A stretch of DNA of 60,000 nucleotides from Lineus longissimus (taxonomy: Eukaryota; Nemertea; Pilidiophora; Heteronemertea; Lineidae). Below are positions 35,901 through 46,860 of this stretch, in pieces. The DNA lies in assembly GCF_910592395.1 (NCBI RefSeq), contig NC_088316.1, positions 18,602,001-18,662,000 of the forward strand. Direction: 5' to 3'. A program made the position numbers and the translations under genes. The notes beneath the pieces were generated by a model that had not been told where the DNA came from, did no database searches, and was given only the letters and a program-made list of their open reading frames with translations. Position 1 is the first letter of the stretch. Every line of letters begins with the position of its first letter.

Positions 35901-38900
35901 TGCACATCAATAAAGAAACTTCTAATGATAAAATGTATCTTGTTTATATAGGTCATCAAGCTCACTAGAACATGTAGAATCTAGAAAAGAACTCTGCACA
36001 AAGAAGTCTTATTCCTTCTTAGCTAGACAGGGAGGGATGAGACTTTGACCAGACGCACAACAAGACAGACAATGTGGAACCCAGTACCAAATAACGGTAC
36101 AAAGCCATAGACTCTTTTTACCAATATCTTCAAGTTCTCCTTTCTCTGAGGGTGTGCTAGCACGATCCTTTTCAAGAGCTATCACTTTCAATGCACGTTG
36201 GATCTATAGGAATCTACAAAAGAACTCATGAATACAAAGGTGTCTTCATCCTTCTTAGCTAGACAGGAAACTTCTACACCAGTCCTTCAGATCTAAAAGA
36301 AGGCTTTGATATCTAGTCTATTGTGACTGCATTTCCCTTGAGCTCGGCAAGATTGCTTCACACTCCCAAAGCTGTTAGCATATTACCTTGTGATATTTAT
36401 GACAGTCCCTCTTCTTTCATAATGGCATTTGGCTAGTAACTTTTCCTTTGGTAGGTATCAGAAATACTGGATTAAGCAGACCAATTACCCTACTAATAAA
36501 CAAAGTGAGTGTCGGTCAGTTGTTTCAATGAAGTAATGTTGACAGGCGACTAACTTAACAAACACTGTTTCCAGATCAAGATGTTCCCACAAACCGCAAC
36601 TCGCGACTAACACTGCCTTTTTATCCTGATGGTACTTCTCTTCACAACTGCTTCAAAATCATCCACTGGAAATGTTATTCAAAACAACCACCTCAGTAAG
36701 ATGTCTCCACTGCAGAACTCCTATTCAAACCTCCTTCGAATTCCGAATCTGATACAGGAGTATTGAACTCAACACCGCCTTACGACATCCAACAAGAAAC
36801 CTGTGATCATTCACTCATCGTACGACTAAGCTGCTATCCCCTAACACGGATTACGCTCACGCGTCAATATTCACCAGCGTGCCTTTCCCAGTGACAACAT
36901 CCTGTGAATCCTCGCGATGAAATCCTCGTCTTCTGTATTGATTGGCCGCCTCGATTACCGTGCAGGTCCTCGGCACAGCGATTCCACGACCGCCACCTGA
37001 TTTCAGAGCAATATGAGGTGCTGGCATAGACGCTTTCATTTATTAATCTGATACATTGAATATCTGATCAGGTTATATGAAATAAGTGAAGCCATTCTCG
37101 AGGGGAGGGTATTGGAAGTGTCAGACATCGGAAGGGAAGTGGATGGGGACAGGGTTGGCGATTTTATAGACCATTGGCGGTCCGTGGGCAAGAGGACTGG
37201 AGACACAATGATGAGGTATTAACAGCCATAGGTCTATTTAGGATATTCAAGGAAGCATGAAATACATGAAGATATGATATATTTGGAACCATTTTCAAGA
37301 GGGATGCTTTAGAAGCACTATTCACATCAAAGGATGGGGACAGGATTCGGGTTATTTGGGTAAATCCACAAATAAAGGTAGATGACTATACACTCATCAG
37401 TACCACAGGACAACCATACACATCCTGCTCATCTTCATCTTTCTATTCGCAGAGATAAAGCACAGCTCTAGATCACTACCACCAGTGGTGACTTCTGTGA
37501 AGAAGTGAGAGAAGCAGTTTGCAAGCCATCAATCTCAAGAGAGCAACAAGAATGTAGAAATCAGCACAGGATATCACCTTACAACATCAACCAGAACAGA
37601 AAACATCAAAATTAAGCGACAGTTGAAAGTGAAATTTGCAGAAAGGTGTACACTCACCCATTTAGTAGTGCACAAACCCCAAGGGCAAATGCTATTGAGT
37701 CTATTTACTGCAGCAGCACGGAGAGGTAAACTGCATGTCTACCAATAATTAAGAAAACTTCCAAGTACGCTGCTGCATACAATGTAGCAGGAAATATCTG
37801 ATGATTCTGGTAGGCGGGTGTAATGGGATATGTATCCAATATTCCTGGCCTGGGAATTGAATAGAAACTCACTGCAGACAACTCCATGAATTTACAAAGA
37901 CTAACGATCGATATAAAATTGCCAGTTATTATTGGAGTTTGAACCTTTAATTTGCAAACCAGGAAAATGGCTGCGTGAGGAGGCCCTAAGTGCCCCGCAA
38001 ACATGCAACTTTGTCACTGCAACCTACAATCATAATTGCATGTCATAAGTCACCAGCGGTGCAAGAGCCTGTGATTGCTCATTTGAGGGCCAGGCGCATC
38101 ATGAGTTGTCTTACCTGTGTATGTAACATTGTCGTGGTAATCCTTCATAGTTTGTCTGGAAGTCATGGAGTATCGGTGTCAGGACTTCCATTGTTCACAC
38201 TTTTAACCCACAATGTTGACTAATGACTGGTCCAGTCTTGCCATGCCTCCATCACAACTAACCACTCTCTCACAGATTCATGGAAAGAGTCTACTAAATC
38301 CCTAAGGAGCCATCTTGGAATGAATAATTGAATCTGGGCAGTCTGACCGCAAAAAGGAACTATCAAGCTCGTAGTTGATGGAGGTGTCAAATAATCCAAT
38401 CTCAAAGACACATGTTGGTTGGTAATCCAGTACACATCTACATGCAATGCAATCACCAGCACTGTAAAGCGGAATGGTAGCTGCTTTCCAACTCCAATTG
38501 TCATGATAGCAAGGCAACGCCAAGGAAGCAGCAACAAAAAGTGCTTATTCGTGGAACGTATTAGGAGAGTTTGGCAACCAACCTGTGCCAGCCAGCCAGA
38601 CCATCAACAAGCAGGAGAAGAGAACCTAAAGCACTTGTACGAACCCAAGTAGAACCACGTCATTTCAACCAGACAACGAATCCATCTTTATACAAAGACC
38701 ATGTGCGATGTAACTGCCAAGTTTGGTTTGAATGTCCCAACAGACCCTCCAAGTATGTCTACACCAGCTACCTCTCATGACTGAATAATTGTGACGGGGT
38801 TCCCTAGCCACCTGTCTACAACTCATCTACCACGCACCATAGCCAAAATAATGATAATGCGGTCGGACGCTGCCAACAACATTAGATATATGGTGAAAGG

Positions 38901-41900
38901 CGTTCATGAGGGAACTGCAAAACAACACTGGTTGACTTGAAAGAACTGGCAACAAATAAACATCTCCCTCCTCATATGAAATTCTTTGGAACTGAACACG
39001 AATTTTGGAAAATTGTTGTAAGGCACCTCCTCTTTCTCGTATTCTTAGATCTGCCCCTGGTCCCAAAAATGTATCCAACTGGTAACAGATGTGATACTGA
39101 ACTGCTTCTAAACTGAACCAGAACTGCGTTGAACATTTACATGTAAGAGGGCTAGTGTCAGTGGTTACAGAACGTACCAACTCAAACCGTTTCCCTGCGA
39201 AGATGACAGATAGTCCATCAGGAAAAGATAAATACTCCGCCTCAAGCCCCCAAACTTCATTGATTCAACAAACAGCAATTCGACACCAAGTGTGCGGCAA
39301 TTAACCCGAAAGCATTATAAAGCAATTACAAAATTTGATATGTAGGTGGTTGATTTTACTCTGCATGGACATCTTTGATTTGGGCATCACGACTGTTGTA
39401 TCCTCGGACTGGTCCCAGGGATATCTATTGCAGTCAATAATCATGAATTTTTCATCAAGGACCAAGGGTGGGTCTGGTCATGTTGCATGGGTGTATACAT
39501 GTGTCACAGTAAACAAATCAATTTTGGTAATGGGAAAGCATTGCCCATCAATTCCTATGTAAAGGGGATCGTCAAGGGGCAAAGTGCATCACCATCCACT
39601 GTGGGCTCAGATACCCAATTCTTACACACCTTGTGTGACCTTGGTTGTGGTGGACCCTCCTTCCCAGCCAAAGTTGGAGTCACCAGGCTAATGACCGCAA
39701 TATGTGTAAAACTGGAAGCTGCGTTATCCAATTGCTCACAAGTAGGAGCAAATATAGAAGATCACTTACCCATTTTTCTTCGGATGTCTTGGCAGCGACC
39801 ACGAAGACAATGAGTTTCGTTTGTAGTGATGAACCACACTAGGAATATTGCACAAGCTCTGACAATGCATCCAGGAAGCTTCACGCTGCATTCAAGCCAA
39901 GAGAATATCCAGTTGGCTACGATTTCTATCAAGAGCTTTTAATGATACTTGCAAAACTGTGTTGGCTCTCAAATTGGTTGAGCGGTTATACTCAATTGAT
40001 GGACAAGTCAGAAATTGGTAGCAAATGGAGAAATCCTTTCACCTGTGTCTGACTGAAACCGTGTCTTTCAGGGTCTTATAGCAGAAATGGAATGCTTGTT
40101 TTGAAGATATTCCAAAGAAGTTCTCCATTGAGACTATTCACTTGTAACAGTCTTCACTTGTTCCTCCAAACTATTCATAAAGTCAAAGGTTTCAACCACA
40201 CATTCGATAATTGGTCATTGGAAGAAGTCCTTCTGATCTAACTTCCTCGAGATTGGTTGATGCCCGAGTGTTATGGACTCGGTAGGTGAATTTGGACGTT
40301 AGAGTCTTGGCACTTCATATTCAGTTATGGTATCCTCCAGTCTGTAGAGTGAAGGGCCAGTCTGAAAAGTTTCCTGAGCAACTTGACTTAATACAAACAC
40401 GTCGGAGATAAGCGAGGCAGCAAGAGGATTAGGTGAGAAACATAATGACTTGACTCACGCTGGATGAGTGTTGAAGACCACACCATGAACATAACTTCAC
40501 TGAGCAATGAAACTCAGGATAAGAACATATGGATACTAAAAATGTTTGATAAAAAATCAGCTGGGTGAAGCACAGCCCAGGTATGTAGGGTGGAAATCTG
40601 TCTGAGTCATTGAGTGTTATCTGACGGCTTGCTATCAAACAGATTCTGACTGTGGCGGGGTAAGGTTGCACCTAACACAATATTAACACCACCGTGATAG
40701 AATAATGTTGTGGAGTTCCCTTAATTTCAAAAGATAGACGCTTTTCTTACAGGTGTTTCATTGCAAGAGCAGATTCCAAAATCTTCCTAGCAATACCTTG
40801 GCAGTGGGCAGTAAGGCTGCAAACAGGAAACTTCAACTTTTTCTCAAACACTATCAGAAAATGACCCAACCCTATATATAGTCTCACCAAAAAATCCAGT
40901 CCTGATTATCGCTAGGAATAGCACCCCAATAGATCCTCTCTATACAGAAGTTCTCTCCACGGTTCAATATTACATTACAGGGTAACAGTATGATGCCGCG
41001 TTGCAGCCAAATACCCATGTCATCATAGAAGCCATTTCCAAATAGTCATTTTTTCTCAAAAGACACAGAAAATGACCTGAGTTCAAATATAGGTATTCGA
41101 GAAAAAGTTCCAGATTCTTGGATCAAATATGTTCCAGAAATAAACATGTTGTTGAAACATGGCACCCTGCTTGCATCCAGGCATATTGATACTTCCTTTT
41201 GCCACAGCCATATTTAGATAAACCCATTTGGAATCGAGTTACCAAGCTTGCCTCGCGTGGTAGTTGTGTGGGCATCAGCCCCCAAACTTGCACTTTTCTG
41301 AACCGATCTAGCAGATGCACACTGACAATCTAAATGAAGAAATTATAAGTTCAACCCATAAAACTTCGAAAGGCGTAACACATGACACAATTCACGACAT
41401 CATGATTACAAATGAAATTATCAACCTTGATGAAAGTGCAAATTCTGCAACGAGAACTCGCCATCACAAAATAATAGTACACATACTGGTAGAGCCACCT
41501 TCCAACGGGCGCTTGAACTTGAGGTATGTTCTCTAAAGAGTAAACTTGAGTGACAACAGGGGGTCAACAAGAGGGAGATGATCAGAAGAGCATTTGTTTC
41601 CTTTCAGAGATCCAGTTTCCTGCCTCGTTTCCTTTGACCAGAAACAATACCCGTAGGAGATCACACGCAGACAAGCTTTTTCACCAGTTGCTTCAAGTTC
41701 TCACACTGGCCATGTTGGCCTCTATACATGAAAATGGAGAACAAATTGTTAATTGGTGAAGAATCTTGTGGTCACACTCAGGGACTGGTTCATGAAGCTC
41801 ACTCTCCAGGCTTATGGTATGAAACACTGACATACCTAGCAGAAAGAAAGACAGAAAAAGAATAAAAACTTGCCCATTTGGCCTCCTCCAGGTGTGATAC

Positions 41901-44668
41901 AGGAACGTATGGTTTTTCATATCCATTCTTATTAAAGTCCCAACATTTAAGGTCTCCAAAGTTGTTCTGGTAGTGTATAAGTCGGCCCGGCCACCCGAAA
42001 CACCAATTACTCTCAGGTCTGGGGTAATAAAACGTATTATTGCAAATGGTCTAATCTCTAATGCAGGACAAGATTGGACAGGACAGAGAACCAAACAAAT
42101 CCTCTCTTTGCTTTGTTTTCTGTTTGTTCGGAGAAAAATGGTAGACTTGTGAGTAGGTCATTATGACACTGGGATCCATTCAACTCGATAAAAAAAGCAA
42201 ATCCCCCTTGGTGCTTAAGAAAATCTGGATGCAGCGATTGTTTGGATTGGTGGTTTACTGGGGGGTCAATATTGGGAACGTGTCAATCATTTCAATGTCT
42301 GACGAAAGGTTTTTTTTATCAAAGAGTCAGGTTGAAAACTTGAGCCAAGTTTCCTGACGAAGGATGAGGTCACTTTCAGTAATAAAAGCAGTTTACCTCT
42401 GGGGATGATAATTAATTAATCAACTGTAAGGAGTTATGGCTGTAATTAGCTGTGTGAGTAATCAATAAGAGTTAGTTATGAATCTATAGCTTTCTATTGA
42501 TGTGCAACATTATGCTGTGGCAATGCAGAGTAATGCCTTACCATGCCTGTCTCACAGCCCTGCACAAATGGATGCATCAACCAATGAGACTATAATAACA
42601 CATTCATGAATGATCCTGCCAACAAATTGAATACAAAGCACAGCAGAACCTCTCTATCAGGTACAACCACGGCACTGACTGGAAAATGCTGTCGTTCATA
42701 TACAATTGTCCTCTTCACCCACCAGGTCTGAACCAATCCGAATATCCTTTTGACCTGTTAGAGGTGTCTTCAGCTTACAGAGGTGTCCGCTTAGGGAGGC
42801 TCCACTCTTAACATGATCCTCCCTTAATAATGAACACATTTCCATGATATTCATCATAACAAAGCCAGGACGATCAGCTAATGTATTCGATGACTAACAA
42901 CCTGGATAACAAATTTCCATAAAGAACCATAATAAAGCGAATATTGACGACCATTTATAAGCGCTATTGCATCTCCAACATCATGAGAGGAAACCCAATA
43001 CAACTTTATACATGAGCGTGCTAAATGAACTTTGTTCACCCATATTTCATTAGTTATAAAGTGACGACTTGGCCATGAGATATGTTGGTTGTCGATTTCA
43101 TTGATTCACCATTTGTTCTGTGATTTTGCGGCTTTCACCTTTGAGATCACCCCCGATAGTACACAAAGGATAGGTCCACTGTAACACACAGAAGAATGTA
43201 GATAAAAGAAAACTGTGCCTTTAATAATGAGCAAGAGGCAGCCAAGCAATGCAATAGATGTATCAAGTATCACTCAAAGTGAAGCAGGTGTGCTGCATTT
43301 CTCAGCACCGCTTCAGTCTTTTCAGGCCGAGGTTTCATCGAGTTCAATACAAACAGTTAAAACCCAATTCAAAACACTTGAAAATAATACCTTTTATCAA
43401 ATTCACTGAGTTGAACAATACGTGTATTGACTGGTGAAGTTGCTAGGTCAAGTCTTCTCTAACCAACGAATGAATGCACCTTCACGGTAAAATCCAATCC
43501 GCACAGGATAACTCCCAAAGTGCAGGTACCCGACAAAGCTACCATTTATTTCCTATATTGCTCTTTTATCACAACTCATGATCGTTGTATTTATTTAGCA
43601 AATCTTGGTATTTTTAGAAATGAAATGGCCAGGGCCATTGTGCTCACCTCATGTGGAGGAAAGATGGATAAAGAGCATGGTATTGTGTCATGTAGTGTTA
43701 GGTTTGATGTAGGTCCAAGCAATTACAATTTCCCCAAAATGGCCAATTTACAGTACATTCGACCTCTGTGACCTTGAAAAGTAGGTCAAATCAAAGAAGA
43801 CCCGGGTGACACATTGAATGGTTGTTAGAATTAGATGTACCTATGATATAAAATTGGTGCCAATCGGGCAAGTCATTACTAGGAATAATGGCATTTTGAA
43901 GAATTTAGGATTTGGCCCCCTCCCTGGAGGCCAAACGGCAAATCAGATTGCACCAAACTTCGGTACCTGAGATCACCTGACCAAGGGGTACATGTGTACT
44001 TAATTTGTGATCAATAGTCATTGCAGTTAAGAAACGTGCCATAGTTACGGCCTGACGGCGAATTTACGCCATTTGACCTCTGTGACCTTGACAAGAAGGT
44101 CAAATTAAAAACCTGTGTGACATATACTGTATGGTGGTTAGATGTACCCATGATATCAAATTGGTGGCAATCGGGCAAGAAGTTAAGGAATAATCACATT
44201 TTTAAGGTTTTTGGATTTTGCCCCCTGGTGGTCAAGTGGTGAATCATATTGGACCAAACTTCGGTCCCTGAGATCACCTGACTAAGGGGTAAATGTGTAC
44301 CAAATTTGGTATCAATAGTCATTGCAGTTTAGAAACGTGCCATCGTTACATCCTAACGGCCAATTTACACCATTTGACCTCTGTGACCTTGAAAAGGAGG
44401 TCAAATCAAAAACCTGGAGGATATATGATGCACCTTTGCTAGAAGTACCTACCATATTTTTTTCAAAATTTCCCGACTACTATTAAGGGAGATATTGCAT
44501 ATTTTCACTTTTAACGTTTGGCCCCCTGGTGGCCAAACCATGAAACGAATCGGACCGAAACTTGGTCTCCAAGGTGTCATTACATAAGGGTACATGTGTA
44601 CCAAGTTTCAACTCAATAGCTCTAACAGTTACGAAACGTGCCCTGCTAACGGACGACGGACGACGACG

Positions 44669-44703
<35 letters not shown>

Positions 44704-46335
44704 ACGACGGACGCCACGGTATGGGATAAGCTCACCTCTGCTAAGAGGTGAGCTAAAAATACCACAAAAAATACCTGTCTTCGTGCCTTGAGTTGCTAAG
44801 TTGGCTTGGCTGAGTTAGTTGATGTTTGTACGAGAGAAATGTGTGTTTACAGCCAAACCAACAGCTTTGCCTCAGCAGGACTTGCCGGCCATGACTCACC
44901 AACCACCAAACCTATGTTAACATGAGTGCAAACTGATATGTTGATCATAGAATCATCTATTTGCTGCGGATTTACTAGTCAGAAAAACACCACGTTCCAG
45001 GCTGTCAAAGTGGTTCAGCAACAACATTAGCACCTGTCATCAGAGGTCCCGGGTTCGACTACAGATCAGTCCTGTTCAGTCCCAGTACACTCATCTAAAT
45101 GAAGAGGGCGACTCTTTTCGACAGCAGAGTTTCCTTCCGAGGTCTCCGGTTTCCTCCTACCTAAATACGACCCGATACTGTCTATAGAGCTAATTATGTC
45201 CAAGAGACCAAGATGACGATCAGCACTCAACTCTATTAATGAACCGCCTGAACAGGGTGGGTACAGACTACAGTGATCTATTAATCTATCGTCAACAATG
45301 AACACCATCAATTCTTGTCACTTTTAGTTTAATCCTTAATACACTCGATGGCATAATCAATATTACTTCTATGTAATCAACTCCGGCACTTAAGGAGGGA
45401 AAATCAAGTCCTGTGTATACTGCAAAATGAGGAACGTATCAATTAGGACGGCCCATTACTTCTGGTCAGAAGTGACATGCCAAAGGGGATTGCCTGGCGC
45501 ATGGTACGTTAGAAACAAACCTTGTCTTAGTGCAGTTATTATGCAGGTATACCCAGGCCGAATGAGTGCCCAAATGTAGCGGCATGCTGAAACCACTCAC
45601 TTTTGTGAACATAGAAGAACAGCAGCAGTAAGAAGAATCTTGGTAGTAAATAATGAAGGAAGTGAGAAAGCACGCCAAGGAGTTTGCTCTGGCACCTGAA
45701 GCAAGAGATATCTTCAAGCAGACTCATCACTTTTCAAGTATGTCAGGTTTGTTGTTGTATACCTAAATGAGAGTTGTTGGAAATGTATCTTCTCTAAACA
45801 ACAATAGAAACACTTTGTTCATTGTATACCACAAATTATGGAACATCACAACGTCTCCCTTTTAGTGAGCCAACTTAGCCCCCAGCGGCTGCCCTATATT
45901 CACGAGTCAGCTAATGTGAAGTGACCCCCCCCCCCCACCCGGCCCCTCTTGAAGGCAATAACACGTATGTAATTCTGACCCCATACTGCAGGTGTTATAT
46001 TTTCCCAAACACAATGTCTTCTTCTCATATAGTGACCCCCCCCCCTCCTCCCAGGAAAGCACAATGTGCAGCAATATACAGCAACAAACAAATTGCTTTG
46101 ACTTTCAAAAGAAGTGGCTCTTTGATCTTCTATAATCATTGGTTAACGTGACAAGCAGATTATTAGACGAGCAGACAAAAACAAAACAAACTCTTCATTT
46201 CTCTCACCTTGTCATGTCGGTGATAGCTGATACCGGCCTGGGCCATCCCCGACTCACTTCATGCAAGTCCGACTCTGAGTATCCCGGAATGCACACTGTA
46301 CGCGGACGGCTTCTCGGGACATCCATTTCATTCAT
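14938..46335 (-). CDS. KLHL5: Kelch-like protein of the KLHL1/4/5 group (ten coding exons, complete)
   Basis: This is a BTB-BACK-Kelch protein; the family serves as substrate adaptors for cullin-3 ubiquitin ligases and some members bind actin. Coding exons in order are 46335-46208, 23975-23656, 19101-18905, 18616-18404, 18244-18055, 17896-17672, 17584-17422, 17177-16965, 16801-16630 and 14997-14938. All have GT-AG borders and consistent phase, giving 626 residues and a stop. The BTB domain spans about 70-178 ([18 protein letters not shown]), BACK about 183-285 ([15 protein letters not shown]), and six Kelch repeats about 335-620 ([19 protein letters not shown]). The segment [20 protein letters not shown] is diagnostic of the KLHL1/4/5 group, and this is probably the single invertebrate co-orthologue of all three. 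The symbol stands for that group. Confidence 0.93.
15154..15904. mobile_element. TA-flanked MITE, 751 bp, in the last KLHL intron
   Basis: The termini CCAGCTATTGCGGGCC and GGCCCGCAATAGCTGG are perfect inverted repeats, each bordered by TA (15152-15153 and 15905-15906). Symmetry extends three more bases outward. The interior holds two diverged copies of a roughly 210-base unit (ACTCCCGACTTC near 15286 and 15498). It has no transposase. TA duplication suggests a Tc1/mariner-type or similar partner. Confidence 0.7.
16609..17896 (-). CDS. KLHL5: KLHL Kelch-repeat exons (17896-17672, 17584-17422, 17177-16965, 16801-16630 or -16609)
   Basis: These four exons encode most of the beta-propeller: [60 protein letters not shown] and [20 protein letters not shown]. 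Each blade has the GG pair and the spaced Tyr/Trp of Kelch repeats. The last exon has two usable in-phase donors, at AAG|GTGGGT (exon end 16630) and CAG|GTAAGA (exon end 16609). The shorter form gives the family-standard join. Confidence 0.9.
18055..19101 (-). CDS. KLHL5: KLHL BACK-domain exons and linker (19101-18905, 18616-18404, 18244-18055)
   Basis: The first exon carries [20 protein letters not shown] and [20 protein letters not shown]. The second has [20 protein letters not shown]. The third has [17 protein letters not shown] and [19 protein letters not shown], which leads into the first Kelch blade. The phases are 1, 0 and 0 at the respective 5' ends. There are no missing residues in the BACK helices that I can see. 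Confidence 0.92.
19102..23655 (-). other. KLHL intron 2 (4.55 kb)
   Basis: The intron separates the BTB exon from the first BACK exon, and the flanking exons join in phase. I see no further exon, RNA gene or clear mobile element in it. Short open frames on both strands have no recognisable domains. Confidence 0.6.
23656..23975 (-). CDS. KLHL5: KLHL BTB-domain exon
   Basis: The exon encodes residues 43-150, from [17 protein letters not shown] to [31 protein letters not shown], then [15 protein letters not shown], match the BTB fold of KLHL5 closely. The acceptor is TCATTCCAG and the donor is G|GTAAGA. Confidence 0.93.
31205..31340. repeat. Three diverged 53-bp tandem units
   Basis: The motif AGATTAG(T/C)CCTT(T/C)TAC(C/A)ACC occurs at about 31210, 31263 and 31316, an even 53-base step. 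The intervening sequence is less conserved. It lies inside KLHL intron 1. Confidence 0.55.
31545..31650 (+). repeat. tRNA-derived SINE remnant
   Basis: TGTCGTAGTGGTTAAAGCGC at 31552 matches the pol III A box at 10 of 11 positions and the typical SINE head. A weak B-box candidate, AGTTAGAAGTC, sits at the right distance (31600). It is a degenerate copy in KLHL intron 1. Confidence 0.45.
35985..36275. repeat. Direct duplication, 239-base spacing
   Basis: TCCTTCTTAGCTAGACAGG occurs at about 36012 and 36251. The preceding 40 bases (GAATCTA(G/C)AAAAGAACTC...) are also similar between copies. This is probably an old tandem duplication in KLHL intron 1. Confidence 0.5.
43628..44760. mobile_element. 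1.1-kb interspersed element with internal tandem units and hairpin end
   Basis: Three diverged units of about 301-315 bases recur, marked by GACCTCTGTGACCTTGA at 43760, 44075 and 44376. Each carries GGCCCCCT, ACTTGGT-like and GAAACGTGCC blocks. The third unit runs into a GAC/GGAC tract (44648-44711), then GCCACGGTATGGGATA and a perfect hairpin with 11-base arms AGCTCACCTCT and AGAGGTGAGCT (44729-44754). The left limit is set by a GCTCACCTC echo at about 43646 and is uncertain. A second copy lies inverted at 59763-60000. Confidence 0.7.
45001..45300 (+). repeat. tRNA-derived SINE
   Basis: A pol III A box (TGTCAAAGTGG, 45003-45013, 10 of 11 match) and a B box (GGTTCGACTAC, 45052-45062, 10 of 11 match) stand at tRNA-like spacing. 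They are followed by a body containing GGTTTCCTCCTACCTAAATA, which resembles SINE bodies from other invertebrates. The acceptor stem and anticodon arm do not fold as a tRNA. The 3' limit is not clear. Confidence 0.6.
46208..46335 (-). CDS. KLHL5: KLHL first coding exon, 22 kb upstream
   Basis: The ATG at 46335-46333 starts [20 protein letters not shown] and continues to ...SAITDMT plus AG. An in-frame TGA lies seven codons upstream and the exon ends at AAG|GTGAGA. It ends in phase 2, exactly what the BTB exon (A|TAC...) needs to make Arg43. Three-base periodicity and GC content differ from the surrounding intron. The N-terminus is not conserved with vertebrates, so support rests on frame, donor and phase. 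An internal Met58 ([11 protein letters not shown]) aligns with an alternative start region in vertebrate KLHL5. Confidence 0.72.
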
Positions 46336-46860
46336 TGCTGTACATCCTTTTGTTCAGACAGAAAGAATAATACCACTTTTTAAATGTCCCAGAAGAAAAT
46401 CGGACCCGTTCAGTCTCAGTATCGAGCTACGCAATCCTGTGTATGCATCACTCACTTAGCGTACATAAGTGGAGGTTGTAGACTGACACTCTCCAGCCCC
46501 AAGGGAGATCTGAAGTATACGAGTGTGCAGGTTCAACACATGGCCCTGGAGCTGGAGACTATAAAACTCTCCAGGAGAGTGGTGGATCCTGTGGAGCACC
46601 TTGATTGTAAAGTTTGAAAGAACTACGCGGTTGTAGAGTTGAGGCGGAACTCTCCAGACATGCCAGAGGGTTGTTCACTGGACGGAGGTTGTTCCTGAAC
46701 AACATTAGAGAGTACTAGCTCAGCCACTCTCCCGATCATTGGTTCTATATGAAGCAGGCCCTTATCGTACAAGAAATTTGACTTCATGGTTGAAGCACTC
46801 AAAGAACACTGCTGAGTCAAAGTCTTTATTGTTTCAAATTTGAGGGTAATTTTCATGACC
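46336..46860 (-). promoter_or_regulatory. KLHL 5' UTR and probable promoter region
   Basis: It lies directly upstream of the first coding exon on the minus strand. GC content is higher between about 46460 and 46720, consistent with transcribed 5' sequence. No TATA box is convincing. The transcription start is not determined. Confidence 0.35.

Larger units (their letters stand above)
23976..46207 (-). other. KLHL intron 1 (22 kb)
   Basis: The intron runs from the GTGAGA donor at 46207 to the TCATTCCAG acceptor at 23976. It contains SINE-like sequences, a 1.1-kb half-site-rich element, poly-C tracts (24918, 45927, 46038) and small tandem repeats, listed separately. No open frame in it has a recognised domain. 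A smaller alternative first exon could exist, for example near 36960-37039 on the minus strand, but I cannot support one. Confidence 0.6.

Noticed and set aside
36857-37039. Minus-strand 60-codon frame with coding-like composition ([19 protein letters not shown])
   Set aside because: No homology and no required place in the KLHL transcript. It could be an alternative first exon, but nothing confirms it.
44594-44791. Plus-strand frame with a poly-Asp run
   Set aside because: It is the translation of the GAC repeat tract of the interspersed element.
45001-45072. A functional tRNA gene
   Set aside because: A and B boxes are present, but the acceptor stem and anticodon arm do not pair and a SINE body follows.
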